A DNA stretch of 64,000 nt. Source: Drechslerella dactyloides (Eukaryota > Ascomycota > Orbiliomycetes > Orbiliales > Orbiliaceae). This document shows, piece after piece, positions 44,961 through 56,188 of this stretch (the stretch's first letter is position 1; every line of letters starts with the position of its first letter). The stretch covers positions 5,518,001 to 5,582,000 of the forward strand of contig JAGTWJ010000001.1 of the NCBI GenBank assembly GCA_020064725.1, written 5' to 3'. Both the position numbers and the translations under genes were made by a program. The notes beneath the pieces are model-generated. The model was not told the DNA's origin. It searched no databases and saw only the letters and a list, made by a program, of their open reading frames with translations.

Positions 44961-45711
44961 TTATTTGGCCCTCTCGAAATATGTCCATTGTCCCTCTACT
45001 GGCTGTTCCACCAGCGGCTCCCACCTATACGAAAGCCAAATCAGCATTGGTCGCACAGTTTGTTAACAAAGCAGGCGGTGCGCAGACTCACGGTTTCGAC
45101 TTGGCCATCTCATCCACCAGCTTATACTCCTCAAAGGCCTGCACTATGACCTCCTCGATCAGTCCGGTCCCCAGCTGCGTCTCAATAGTCTCCACCTGCT
45201 CCGCGGAGATATCTGGCTCCAGCATGCCCTCGAACTCTGGCAGCTTCTTCTTGTTCTTCTCTTCCCACAGCCTCTTGCGCGCGTCTTCCCACTTCTTCCG
45301 TTGCAGATCCCGTAGCTCGACCCATTCGTGGTCGTCTACCTGTTGGTCCGGCCAGTCGCCGAGGTATGCTGCCACCTCTGCCGCATCAATATCCATTGTT
45401 TCGATACCATCGTCATACTTTGGCGGAGATTCGAGACCACGCCGTGCCAGATCCTTCACGTAGTTGTCCCAACCAGCGGGGATTTGCTCTTCCACGACCC
45501 GCTTGCGGTGTTTGATGATGGCCTCGGTAGCAGTGCGGTAGGCGGATTCCTCGGGCAGCTGGGCGAGCTTGGTGAGGGTTGAATTGTAGATGTTGAGCAG
45601 TGTGGGACGCGGGTGGTGGTGGGTCGGGAGGCCGGCGATACCAGTGGGACTGAAGGGGGGTAGGCGGCGGGTGCCCTTGACGGCCTGGAAGAGGCGCACT
45701 GCAGGCCTCAT
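44961..45711 (-). CDS. Mitochondrial complex I accessory subunit (NDUFA5 type)
   Basis: Subunit of the peripheral arm of NADH:ubiquinone oxidoreductase, of the fungal 29.9-kDa/NDUFA5 family. Two exons: 45711-45092 and 45024-44961, 227 aa. The N-terminus (MRPAVRLFQAVKGTRRL) looks like a mitochondrial presequence, followed by PRPTLLNIYNSTLTKLAQLP and IPAGWDNYVKDL. Without the last intron the frame stops at KSKP. With the GTGAGT-TATAG intron it continues PWEPLVEQPVEGQWTYFERA, the expected family C-terminus, so the small second exon (64 nt) is well supported. Divergent from dihydroorotate dehydrogenase over 297 bp. Confidence 0.9.
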
Positions 45712-46008
45712 TGTGGCGGGACGTATGGTCTATCAACTATCAGCTCAATTGACCGGCCTGGTGAGGTGTAAACGCGATGGAGAGGCTTACCGGCGAAGAT
45801 GCTGGGACGGTGGAGGAAGGTCGAAGGTCGTCGTCGTCTGCGGCAATGACGTTCAGGCGAATCGGGAAGCGTTTAATTGGCCAATGGCTCAACACACAAC
45901 AACGGCACTTCACTCCACCACTTAACGACGACCCTGACGACAACCCCGCGACGAGGATGAGATGAGGCGGTGAACTCAAATTATCTATCGAACGCCGGAA
46001 GACGAAGC
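45712..46008. promoter_or_regulatory. Bidirectional promoter, complex I subunit / DHODH
   Basis: Only 297 bp separate the two divergent start codons. Near the middle, 45876-45885 reads ATTGGCCAAT, a perfect palindrome presenting a CCAAT box on each strand. CCAAT boxes are bound by the Hap/CBC complex, a known regulator of respiratory genes in fungi. The site is 165-170 bp from one ATG and about 125 bp from the other, so it could serve both genes. Confidence 0.65.
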
Positions 46009-47483
46009 ATGCCGCCGTCTGCCCTCCGCTCTGTCCTTCGCTGCCGAGGCCTGCCCCGCGCCAATGGCCCGATTCCGACCTTCAGGCGTCCCGTGCCTGT
46101 CCTCGTGCTAGGCCGAGGATACGCCACCAAGAGGCCTGCGGGACCGCTGTCGACCGCTAAAACCGTCGTGAAATCAACAATTGCCTTGTCGGGGCTCTTC
46201 CTGTTCGGATACTATTGGACGGATTCACGCGCGGCGCTCCACCGTTATGTCGTCGTGCCCGCTATGCGTGTCGTAGCGTCAGACGCCGAGGACGCCCATG
46301 CATTCGGGCTCAAGGTGCTGAAGGTTCTCTGGGACTATGGCCTGCATCCACGAGACCGAGTGGGCCTACGAGAGGATGGAGAGGAGGAACCATTCCTCGA
46401 GACATACGTATGGGACACACCCTCGCATAATTCGGAACTACATATACTCATAGCCGTTGCTTTTAGGTCTGGGACAGGCGTATAACGAATCCAATCTATA
46501 TCTCCGCCGGCCTCGATAAGAACGCCGAAGCCGTCGATGCCCTCTTTGCCCTCGGCCCTGCCATCGTTGAAGTCGGCTGCGTTACACCCCTCCCACAACA
46601 GGGTAACCCACGGCCCCGCGTCTTCCGCCTCGTAGCCGACAAAGCGCTAATCAACCGCTACGGCTTCAACTCGCTCGGCGCCGAATATGTTGCACGGCAG
46701 CTACGCGAGCGCGTGCTCCGGTACGCTGGAGACCATGGCCTGGCAGAACAGGAGGTGCTCGACACGCTGCCGGCAAGCTTATACTCGGGTAAGCTGCTAG
46801 CAGTGCAGATTGGCAAGAACAAGTCGGTCAGCGAAGATGATATCGAAGGTGTCAAGGCGGCGTATGTGTCTGGTGTACGCTCACTAGGCCGGTACGCAGA
46901 CGTCCTCGTTGTCAACGTGTCCAGCCCTAATACACCCGGCCTGCGGAAGCTGCAATCCGGTAACACGCTCACGGAGCTGTTATCTGCCGTCGTAAAGGAA
47001 GCGCGGGCTGTCAATAAGCAGGTGAAGCCGCGGGTGATAGTGAAGATTTCGCCGGACGAGAACTCGCCGCAGCAAATCGATGACATCACAATCGCGATCC
47101 GTCGTTCCGGCATCGACGGAATTATCGTCGCAAACACAACTCTACGACGGCCGCAGACACTTCTCTCACCACCGCATCTGGTCCATGAGGCCGGCGGCCT
47201 CTCAGGTCCGGAGTTGTATGAGCCCATGCGCCGACTCGTGCGAGAGTATCGGATGCGCTTGCCGCGAGACAAGGAGATCTGGGCGAGCGGCGGTGTGTCG
47301 ACCGGGCAGGATGCGTTAGACGCGCTGAGGGAGGGAGCGGGTGTAGTTGGGGTGTATACGGCGATGGTCTATGGTGGTGTCGGCACGATCGGGAGAATAA
47401 AAGAGGAGATTCGGGACATCGTGCGCAAGACGGTCGCAAGCCGGAACAGAGGCGATAAGCTCGAGGAAAAGCCCGCCAGTTGA
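46009..47483 (+). CDS. pyrE: Dihydroorotate dehydrogenase (class 2, mitochondrial)
   Basis: Oxidises dihydroorotate to orotate in pyrimidine synthesis, passing electrons to ubiquinone at the inner mitochondrial membrane. Two exons, 46009-46407 and 46467-47483, 471 aa. The 59-nt intron joins FLETY|VWDRRITNPI followed by YISAGLDKNAEAVDALFALG. A mitochondrial presequence (1-~45, RRPVPVLVLGRGYATK), a membrane segment (56-70, TIALSGLFLFGYYWT), NRYGFNS, and VNVSSPNTPGLR with the class 2 catalytic Ser (about 286) are visible, then VKISPD, IVANTT and ASGGVSTGQDA. Start ATG 46009 is used because the frame upstream begins with GTG. This enzyme is the target of the antifungal olorofim (established for Aspergillus PyrE). 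Shares a promoter with a complex I subunit. Confidence 0.94.
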
Positions 47484-47765
47484 AGATTCGTTCGTGTGTA
47501 CGGGTTCATGCTTGTGGATGTACATATCGAGGCCAATTAGACATCAAATGTATATTGTATCTCAATCGAGTTCGCATATTTATCGAAGTCATATTACATT
47601 AAACCATGACACTCAACTCTCAATTTCCAACCTATTTTTATCTTCTGTATTTCCGTCTGATCTTGAGATATTTCGAATTCTACGTCTGCGCTTCGAAAAC
47701 GCCAACAAGGTAAAATCAACAATATGCACTTGATCCTAATCGACTGATAACTTAAAATGTGTGCG

Positions 47766-49255
47766 TCAACTGCCAAGCTGCTCGCTCGGTGTGTAATCTT
47801 CCAACTTGATAGTGTCGCTGAATAGCTCATGCAGCAGTTGCGGCGGATATCTCTCCCCAGTCGGTGGACAGTCCCTCGCAGCCTTTGTAATCTCCTCCCT
47901 CTCCTCCTCTGTCAAATGGATATTGATCGTACCCAGATTCTCCCTCATAGCCTCCACCTGCACCGTGCCCGGGATCGGGATAAAGTCATTACCGCGGCCA
48001 AGTTCCCACGCCAACGTCAGTTGTGCGGGTGTCACGCTCTTCTTATTAGCGAGCGCCTTAATGCGATCGACGAGCTCTAAGTTCTTCGTGAGGTTTTCAA
48101 CATTGAAGCGCGGTAAGTACCCGCGGAGATCGCCTGGTCCAAAGTCGGCCTGGGAGCGAAAACGACCGGTGACCAAGCCTCGGCAGAGGGGGCTGTAGCA
48201 GACTATGGCGATGCCCAATTCGCGGCAGGTAGAGATGATCCCAAGTGATGGGTCTTCTATGTCTAAGGAAAAAGGGGAGTATTCGAGTTGGACAGCCGTG
48301 AGGGGTTCGATTGCGTGAGCGCGGCGGATGGTTTCCGCGGAACACTCGGAGAGACCGATGTGCTTGATCTATGGAGTCATGACTTAGCATATGTCGAATG
48401 TGCCGGGATATCATGCTTTGTAGGGTATCTACGCTTACCTTGCCAGCTTGCTTCAACTCCTTCAACGCCTGCATGGTAACTTCAATAGGAACTTCCTTTT
48501 CAATACTATGATTGAGCAAGATGTACATACAATCAATCAGCATCGCTTCGGTCGTATAAAATATTGTGTGAATGTGCACTGTTAATGCCGACACTTACCG
48601 GTGGTAGTAGTACAAGTCCACGTAATCCGTTCCGAGGTTCTTTAGACTCTTCTCAATGGCGCTCTTCACATACTCCGGCTTGCCATTCTGCGGAGCATTG
48701 AAGCCCGGGTCACCCACAATACCAAACTTGGTCGCCAGGAAAATCTTCTCGCGCAGCCCAGGGTTGAGGCCGAGCCATTTGCCGATAAGGGCTTCACTGT
48801 CGGCATAGAAGTCGCTTGTATCGATCTGGGCATGAATAATCAATTGTCAGAACCACATATTACGATATATACCTCTCTTCTATATTGAATGTGTATTCGA
48901 ATAGTAGTATCCACAGAAAGACTTTAAAGTTCAACTGTGGGCAGATCGTAAGATTTGTGGTAATATAATGATACGTACAAAGTATATGCCATTCTCGACA
49001 ACGGCATCGAGTATTTTGAGGCGTTGTTCATCAGGTTTCGCGAGACCATATCCAATGGCGATACCTGTTGACAGATGATATATATGGATGAGTACTCTTA
49101 ATAACTAATTCTCCTCGCTCAATTGGTGAATACTATCTGTGTATTACAGTCGTAGACTCTGGACACTAACCCATTGCTCCGTATCCTATGGCGGAGACTT
49201 GAGGCCCATTCTTGCCTAACGGGCGAGTGGGAATTGGGGTACCGTAGATGACCAT
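47766..49255 (-). CDS. Aldo-keto reductase
   Basis: NADPH-dependent aldo-keto reductase of the YakC/AKR13-like type; substrate unknown. Five exons: 49255-49171, 49064-48979, 48825-48599, 48505-48439, 48368-47766, 355 aa. The N-terminus ([20 protein letters not shown]) is typical. The catalytic tetrad is visible as Asp59, Tyr64 (DTSDFY), Lys90 (LATKFG) and His132 (DLYYYHR). Later come [37 protein letters not shown] and the cofactor-binding FIPIPGT. The second intron is unusually long for the window (153 nt, 48826-48978). It lies 282 bp past the end of the dihydroorotate dehydrogenase gene, and the two genes converge. Confidence 0.92.
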
Positions 49256-50290
49256 TGTGTGGATTATCAGCTATATATACTCGGGGCACGTATACGTAGG
49301 CTGATTCGATTAATGCAATCGATGTTGGGTTTTTTTTAACCGTTGTGTTGATGGTGGACAGACGTCAAATTAATATTGTCAAGGTTGGCTCTGGTACTTG
49401 ATTCAATTGGTAATGGGAGCTCGAATGGGAATGGGCATCTCCGAGTGCTGGAATCCTGAGTTCTTATATGATCGTGGTTTGTTTCTTGACTCCCAAAAGA
49501 GCCTGCTCATACGCCAATTGGATACTCACTTAACCAGATTCAAACCAGCCCTCGCATCGAGAGGACTAGTTCCAGCCAGCCCATGTACACAGAACAGCAG
49601 TTAGTCAGTGTCCGAAAGCCGAATCTACATCTCAGCCAATCCACTCGGCACCTTTATTCACCCCGATGGTGCATGGGGCTAGCGGGCCTCGACGCTGAAG
49701 TCCAGTCATTATGAGAACCGCTGACCCACAACTACAGCCATAATTCTAAAGCAAAGGTAAATCGTGAAAGTGGCCCCAAAGCATGCTTTCAGTTAGAGGG
49801 CCGAGCCAAGGCGAATGGCTTGCATGTATACCTATGCTAGTGCGGATCAAGTATTGGCCTCCTGCAAGTTACGCTGTCAGGACAGCTCCAAGCTAAACTC
49901 GTCGACTCGGACCGCAAAATTCACAGGAATTGGCCGAGCGGCAGGAGCACTACTGCAACGGTCCCGCAAGTCGGATTGTCTCGAGTCATATATATAATCT
50001 ATATTTACAGACGAACAGAGTAGTACTAAGCAGAGTTATCAGCATGCGTGTGGCTTGACGCATGACTCGCTACGTAAACGAATCCATCCCACACGGAATA
50101 CAATATGCTCGAGCTATCCCCGCAGAAAGAATATGAACTCCAGCAGAGCCAGTACATACCAGTACATACAAATCCAATCCATTCATACATTATAAAATAT
50201 AATTTGTATCCCGGGTCATATCATGCGAAGTCCAAAGCAACAGCTACCTGGTAGCTAGTATATATAGATATATGCCTAGGCACGCAGGCT
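49256..50290. other. Intergenic region
   Basis: 1 kb holding the aldo-keto reductase promoter (T-run near 49329) and the 3' region of the F-box/leucine-rich gene. No gene supported. Confidence 0.45.
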
Positions 50291-52591
50291 CTAGAACAGC
50301 GTCCCCAGCGCGATCATCCTCCATGGCCACCGCTCCCGATGGCTCCAGTACTTATGCATCGCCTTGCCGTTGCCACCATTGTTCACCGCATTCCGCACGT
50401 TGGCCAGGCCTGTACATCCGTCGCTACTCCCACCACCAGCTTCACGCCACTCCCATCCGGCCTCCATGATATCGCCAAGCCCCGCTAGCGCGCTCTCGCT
50501 GCCGGGGATATCAGGGAGTAGAAAGTACTCCACCTTCGAGTCAATGCTGCCCAGATATCCGTGGTAAGATATGAGGTCCTTCGTAGGATTCTTCTGCGGG
50601 GAATCGAAGTTGGATACGACAATGTGGATGTGGAAGGTGCCCGCGGGGAGCGGGGTCGGTATTCCGCCAAAGCTGTCGGAGGAGGAGTGGCTGGTTTTCG
50701 GCCGACGTGCGATAACGGCGGCGGAGAAGATGCCCGGTGGGTTAGGCACTGACGGCGGATTGAGGGCGACTTCGAGCCGCCTCTGCGCCTTTGATCGCGC
50801 GGTAGGCAGGTGCCGCGTCAGTTCCTCGGCGTCAATAGATCGTGGTGACATAGGGACTGTAGCAGCAGTAGAGGAGCTAGACCGCGAGCGGACGTGGCTG
50901 TTCGTACTGCTGGTATTGCTACTGCGGTCTGGAATCGAGGGAGTACGACTATTCACTGCTTGCTTAGGTTTCTGTGTCGACTGTCGTGCGACGAGGGAGC
51001 GGAACTTATCCCCAGGCAGTTCGATCTTCTCGCGAGGTCGGCAGACTGCCTGGATGGTGCCTTTGTTATCACACGGTGTACGAAGGTACTGCAGCCTGGG
51101 AAAGCCACCTTCCTGGATGCTGCTCGCAAGATGCGTCTCTGCGGAGCCGGTGTTTAGACAGTCCCAGTGGAGGAACCGAAGCGATCTGGAAGCCAGCAGC
51201 GGCCGCAGGAATAACGTATCAGTCTCGTCGATTTCCGGCGAGGAGTCCTGCAGCAGCGTAAACTTGTCCAGTTGAGCCAGGTTGGCAAAGATCTTGATGA
51301 TAAGTAGCAGGGATTGAATGTCGAGATTGATCAAAGCGAGCTTCCGTAGTGGATTCTGTGGCGAGGAGAAGTAGTACGACAGGCTGCGGTCTGATAACCC
51401 GGGCAGGCATTCCAACCGCAGACAAGCGAGATTCTTGGGCAGATACCAGAGCACCTCGTCCGTGAACTGATAGTACGCAAAGTGTGAGGCGTATAGCGAT
51501 GCCAGACCCGGTAGGTGCTGGAACAGCTCCATGAAGTCGTGCGGCAGCAAAGACGATACCGTGTTCATCCCGTGCAGCACTAGCGTCTCGAGGCCCTGCC
51601 ATTGCGCGTGGTACGCCAGGAACCGCTGGATATGCGGCGCCGGGGGCGGCTGAACCTCCTGGCGAAAAACACCATGTTCGTCAATGTATCCAATGTCGTC
51701 CGGAGACTGCTGCTCGCCCACTAACAGCCAGACATGCTCCTTCAGCCGCTTACGTGTGCTCAGCGCCTGCCACAGTCGGTCCGCACCGCGCCGCCATTCC
51801 TCATCCTTCGATTTCCCAGGCGCCTCTAGCCCCATCCCGAACTCGAATGTTGGATAGAACCCCACTAGCCGCTCCAGATTCGGACAGCACATTACCAGTG
51901 CGGCGACCACTGAGTGTATGTTGGCAACCTCGGGGTTTGGCAGGCTGAGGTCGTATGCTGGCAACTTGAGCTCAATCACCAGCTCGGCCAGGTCGGGTCG
52001 TGACCGCAGCGTCCGACACAGCAGGTTTATCCGCGATCCGTACTTCACTCCACCTTTCTTACCGCTGCCAAAGAACTTTGCGGTCTCCGAGTCCGGGCCA
52101 TGTATCCGTATCTTGGAATATCTGCTCGACGAGCCGCACCGGTTCATTAGCACATAGATCCCCGATTGCATAGGATAATATCACGTAGTGGGGCGGTAAG
52201 TTACGTACAGCAGCCGCAATGCCCCTTTTGAGAACCGCTTGCTCGTTAGCGCCAGTGAGCACAAGTCCCGCATAAAGCACGTATCGCATGGTGCCCCAAG
52301 ACTGCCGCCATGGATCGCCCTCAGCTCCCTCGCGATTCTGGTGAACACCGCTGGTGGAATTGGCAGCCGTTCATGATACGACGGCGGCTTGGATGTGGCT
52401 CTCGATGATATCGAGTCCTTAGAGTTTGAGCTTGGCGCTGGCGATACCGTCCCACTGTCTCTCGACGAGTAGCTTGGTGTGGCTGGGGGCGTGACCGGCG
52501 AGTGATTTCGGCTGCCGAAGAAGCCTCGCAGAGACGATTTTGATTTCTGCTTCTGCAGCGTCAGCGGGGCTGGCGACGATCGCGGCGGCAT
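50291..52591 (-). CDS. F-box-like, leucine-rich protein
   Basis: Two exons, 52591-52209 and 52121-50291, 737 aa. Residues 1-75 are Ser/Pro-rich and disordered (GFFGSRNHSP). An F-box-like motif follows: PPAVFTRIARELRAI, CDTCFMRDLCSLALTSKRF, then SKGALRLLYSKIRIHG across the splice. A leucine-rich segment spans about 160-480, with irregular repeats such as LPAYDLSLPNPEVANIHSV and LACLRLECLPGLSDRSLSYY. It is followed by a Ser/Thr-rich linker and a C-terminal domain that includes GTFHIHIVVSNFDSPQ. The pattern (F-box plus irregular LRR) suggests an SCF substrate adaptor, typical of expanded fungal families. No specific target can be named. Confidence 0.83.
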
Positions 52592-52894
52592 CCCTCGCTC
52601 GCGATAGAACGATAGAACGATGCCGTCAGACTAGCTGGTTTGGTCCTCCTCCCCACAATGGCTCTGTATCGTGCTGATTTCGAGCTCGCTGAACCGCGCT
52701 GCGCAGCTGCTGCACCAGGCCCTGTCGTAAATTCGAAAGGAGAGGGTTGCCGTCGTGAATCTCGTTCGTATACCGGGGTAAGATCTCGTAGGGAGCGAAA
52801 AAGGGTGCAAGAAGAGAGAAGGTCCAAGCGACTGGTAAAGCCTCGCTAGCTGAATCTATCCACAGCAAAATTACAATGTGATGATGAAAGGCAG

Positions 52895-52915
52895 ACGTAA
52901 CGTAACGTAACGTAA
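52895..52915. repeat. (CGTAA)4 pentanucleotide repeat
   Basis: Four perfect tandem copies of CGTAA. The same word is found as a palindromic cluster at 57859-57876 and twice at 61401-61410. Confidence 0.85.
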
Positions 52916-54480
52916 CTCGAAGGGGTATCGATGGTTATCGTAAAATACAATCGGAAGTTATTGTACCTGCACGCCGGACCAGCAATATGGAGGGATCAAA
53001 ACTCAAGGATGAATGAGATAAGCAGCAAATCCCTTCGTTTTATTAAATTTGATTGTGAGGAGGCCAGGAGGATTCTGATTAGTTCGTTCGGACTGCCGTG
53101 GTCAAAAGCGCCCAGGTTCGCTTCGTTCAGGTACGCTCCACCATACATTACATATCATCCGTCTGGCCAGGTTGGAATTCGAAACCCAGACCTCCTGGAA
53201 AGTGCATTTGTTCTGGGACCTGGTTCTGCCTTTACATTAGCGTAGCTTCTCCTGAGGCCAGACAGACAGGCGCTGCACTGCAGTTGCGCCTTTTTAAGGG
53301 GTGTTTCCCTCATGTACGGAATACCATTGCGCAGACACGCATGCATACATGCAGGCAAGCACTGAGGCTGAAAAAGCGCGCCCGGCAAAATTGGAAACGC
53401 GGGAAAGCCTTCAAGCCTTAGCTTACACAGGGCGTCAAAGGCGCATTGCATTTGATTTCGAATCCGAGCCCGACCGAAAGCAAGCCGTACTCGCCTTCCC
53501 GTTGTGCGGAAGATCGCGAAACTCGAGAATGTGCGTTGGAATATGCACGTTGACCTCTGACCTGCCTGAACATCCTGTCTTTCTCTGATACGAAGCCCGA
53601 TACGGATTTGATCCACAGACCGCAGTGATTAATTGCAGCGTGTCTGTCACCCCTGCACATCTTTTGCTGTGCGAGGTGACATGAAATGAGGGTCCGGAAA
53701 TCCATCCCCTGGTCTCAGTTCCCCCACAACGCACGCCCGCGCGTCGGTCGGGAAATTTTAAGGTTTCCGTGTGTCGGTGCCACAGGCCGCGAACGAAAGG
53801 AAGGAAGGAAAGGGCGAAGGAAGGAGTGGCAAGATAGCTTAGAGAGTTTGGAAATGGAAGCGAGCCGTCGGAAATGTTGGCCGGTTGGTTGTTTGGTTGT
53901 TTGGTCTATCGATATGTCGATGATAGGAACGTCGGCGCGTGGAGAATGCAGTTGGTAACGAAACAGGGCAGACGCGTGTCGTCTGTTGCATTTTAGGCGT
54001 CGATGCGTTGAGACGACATTATTCGAATGCTCGCACCAACATCAATTCCTATATTCACAGCGTGTTTACGCGTAGAGCTTGCTGATAGCTAATGCGTGAT
54101 GGCGGCACCTTGTCACACGACCATACGGCCGTTGGACGAATAGAACAAGATACACCCCGGTGTAACTAGGCTGCTTAATTGGTAGTTTATGCAGTCTAGG
54201 TCGAGAGCCGAGCTTGCATTACGGATTCTCGAATTCTCTGGCGCTTGACCTCACCGATTTAAACTTGCGCACTGCAATACTAGCTACACGTATATGCACG
54301 TATATATACTGCGCAGCATGGCGAACTCGACGTAAATATACGATCATACAAGTGTATACGGCATCAAGCTTCTTGACTATACAAACATGTGTATCATGAT
54401 GGATGAAATCATGAGTATACCCCCCATATAGCTGCGTATAGCTGTATTTGTAGTATGCAAGTCCCCAGGTATATAGATAC

Positions 54481-54496
54481 GTATATACGTATATAC
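54481..54496. repeat. 16-bp palindrome of alternating GTATATAC
   Basis: GTATATAC repeated twice in tandem reads the same on both strands. It lies in an alternating purine-pyrimidine stretch about 490 bp upstream of the gene at 54982. Confidence 0.7.
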
Positions 54497-54981
54497 TAGA
54501 CCAGTAGCGCGAACTTGAGTGGACAAGTCATTAATAGATATGTCTAGTGCACATCCGTGTCTCGAGCTTCTAGCATACGTATTTACCTACAGACAAGTTA
54601 AGTTATCAAAATCTCGAATCCAGATATGAACCAGCTACATCATTACTAGGCCGAGGACACAATTCTATGATCGAGCATTGTGAAATCACTTAAGTCAAAT
54701 TCACAGCCTACTATCGTTCCATATCAGTATCTAGGTGTTCAGGAAAGAATAGAATGATATATCGATAGTCTATTTTACGAAAAACAAAAAAAAGGTCTAG
54801 CTAGCCTGCGTCGTCATCCTCATGCTCAGCAGCTAAAGAATATCATTCTCTCGACAAAAACCGTCCCCCACACTCTATATTCTATTCCTTCTTCGCCCTT
54901 CATCACAACACTCTCTCACATCCACCCATTACTTCATCAGAAACAGGCCGTATTCTTCATATATAATTTCTCACTATCGCG

Positions 54982-56188
54982 ATGCCGTCCAAGTTCAAGA
55001 AAGCTATAGCCAAGCTCTTTGGCAAGAAATCGTCAAGAAGCGAGCACATCTACTCGAAGATGACGATGATAATCGCGCCGTTGACCGCGAATCTAGCATT
55101 AATGGAGCTACCACCTTCTGAAGATGCGATGTCTACTCTCCCCAGTAGCAATGATGAACAGACCATGGAATCGATTGAACCAAGAGTCATTTCGCCAGCG
55201 TTTTCGATGCCGGAATATGACCAAGAAGGGCTCACTAGGATCGACTGTGTCCCCCGTCCAGCATGGGCGCCAAGTCTATCGTGCACTCAGATGGCACAGA
55301 CGGAAATGCACAAGAAGTGCCATTACAGATACGCGAAGCTCTCGAAGCATGGCATTCACGCACCCACCATGCCTGTGGGCCCGAAGAGACGTAAGTAGAA
55401 AAACGTCTTCACCGTCTGCTTAACGTGGATTGCAACATAACTGACGCCCTGTACGCTTAGTGGCAGCCTTAGAGGCTTACGAGAAACTGGATGCACAGGC
55501 TCCTCCAATAGGCCACCCGCTGCCTCAATTTACTGGGGTAGCAGCAGGCCTGGAGGAGTCGCCTTTGCGAGAGGCTACGATCAAGACGAAGACAATACTG
55601 CAGGCTCATGGGCCTAACAGCCTCACATATCACGGCAAGATGATCAGAAAGAAGTTGATGAAGACGAACAAACCAGCAGTTACCAATCACAAAGTCCTAT
55701 CCCTCTACCCCGGTCTGCCGTCCGTTCAGCATCCAGCTGGGCGGACCGCACGTGGCTGGGGTCGGGAGGGTGTCAAACCAGGGTTGCAACCGCGAGCCAC
55801 AAGCCCCCATCTATATGGGCGAGACCGCCAGCAATCGAAGCAGCCCCTCAGACAGCTCTCTTCACCACCGACCATTAATATTGGCATAACCAGCGAGACC
55901 GAAACGGATAAGGAACGCATCAGATACCGCGAGTTCCGCCGGGACACCTAGTACGGTATCCCGGTCTGGAGCACGCCGGAGAACGAGTATCGAACATTCC
56001 GAATGTGGTGCGACATGCACCCAGACCCAGCTGCAAGCGACACCTCTCTCCACATGTCATTCTATGAGGCCCAGGGTGTCTTATCCCCTGGTCATAGCGC
56101 TGCCTCGCTACAGCGATGCGTCGAGACGCTAGTCGAACAGAGTAGGGCTCATAATGCCCAGCCTGATGAGGGACAGGCCCATCATTAA
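54982..56188 (+). pseudogene. Unknown gene with in-frame TAG; frame open beyond it
   Basis: Two exons, 54982-55390 and 55461 onward, spliced in frame (PKR|LAALEAYEKLDA). Translation stops at TAG 55949-55951 after 299 residues. The same frame then runs on for 78 more sense codons to TAA 56186-56188, reading GIPVWSTPENEYRTFRMWCD then MHPDPAASDTSLHMSFYEAQ, which looks like ordinary conserved protein. Either a nonsense mutation shortened the gene, or the TAG is read through, or both forms exist. No canonical intron can remove the stop: the only nearby GT-AG option would be 19 nt. The N-terminus (MPSKFKKAIAKLFGKKSSR) is a basic amphipathic helix. No known domain; probably lineage-specific. I list it as pseudogene for the interrupted frame, but the 299-aa product may be functional. 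Confidence 0.55.

Larger units (their letters stand above)
52592..54981. other. 2.4-kb gene-poor region
   Basis: Contains promoters of the F-box/LRR gene (52592 side) and of the TAG-interrupted gene (54981 side). No gene supported. A (CGTAA)4 microsatellite is at 52895-52915, a GAAAGGAAGG purine tract at about 53795-53825, and ATACGTATA-type alternating sequence at 54285-54320 and 54470-54500, including the 16-bp palindrome at 54481-54496. Overlapping frames at 53100-53700 are judged spurious. Confidence 0.4.

Noticed and set aside
46408..46500. Apparent frameshift in dihydroorotate dehydrogenase
   Set aside because: A 59-nt GT-AG intron explains the change of frame and restores the family sequence.
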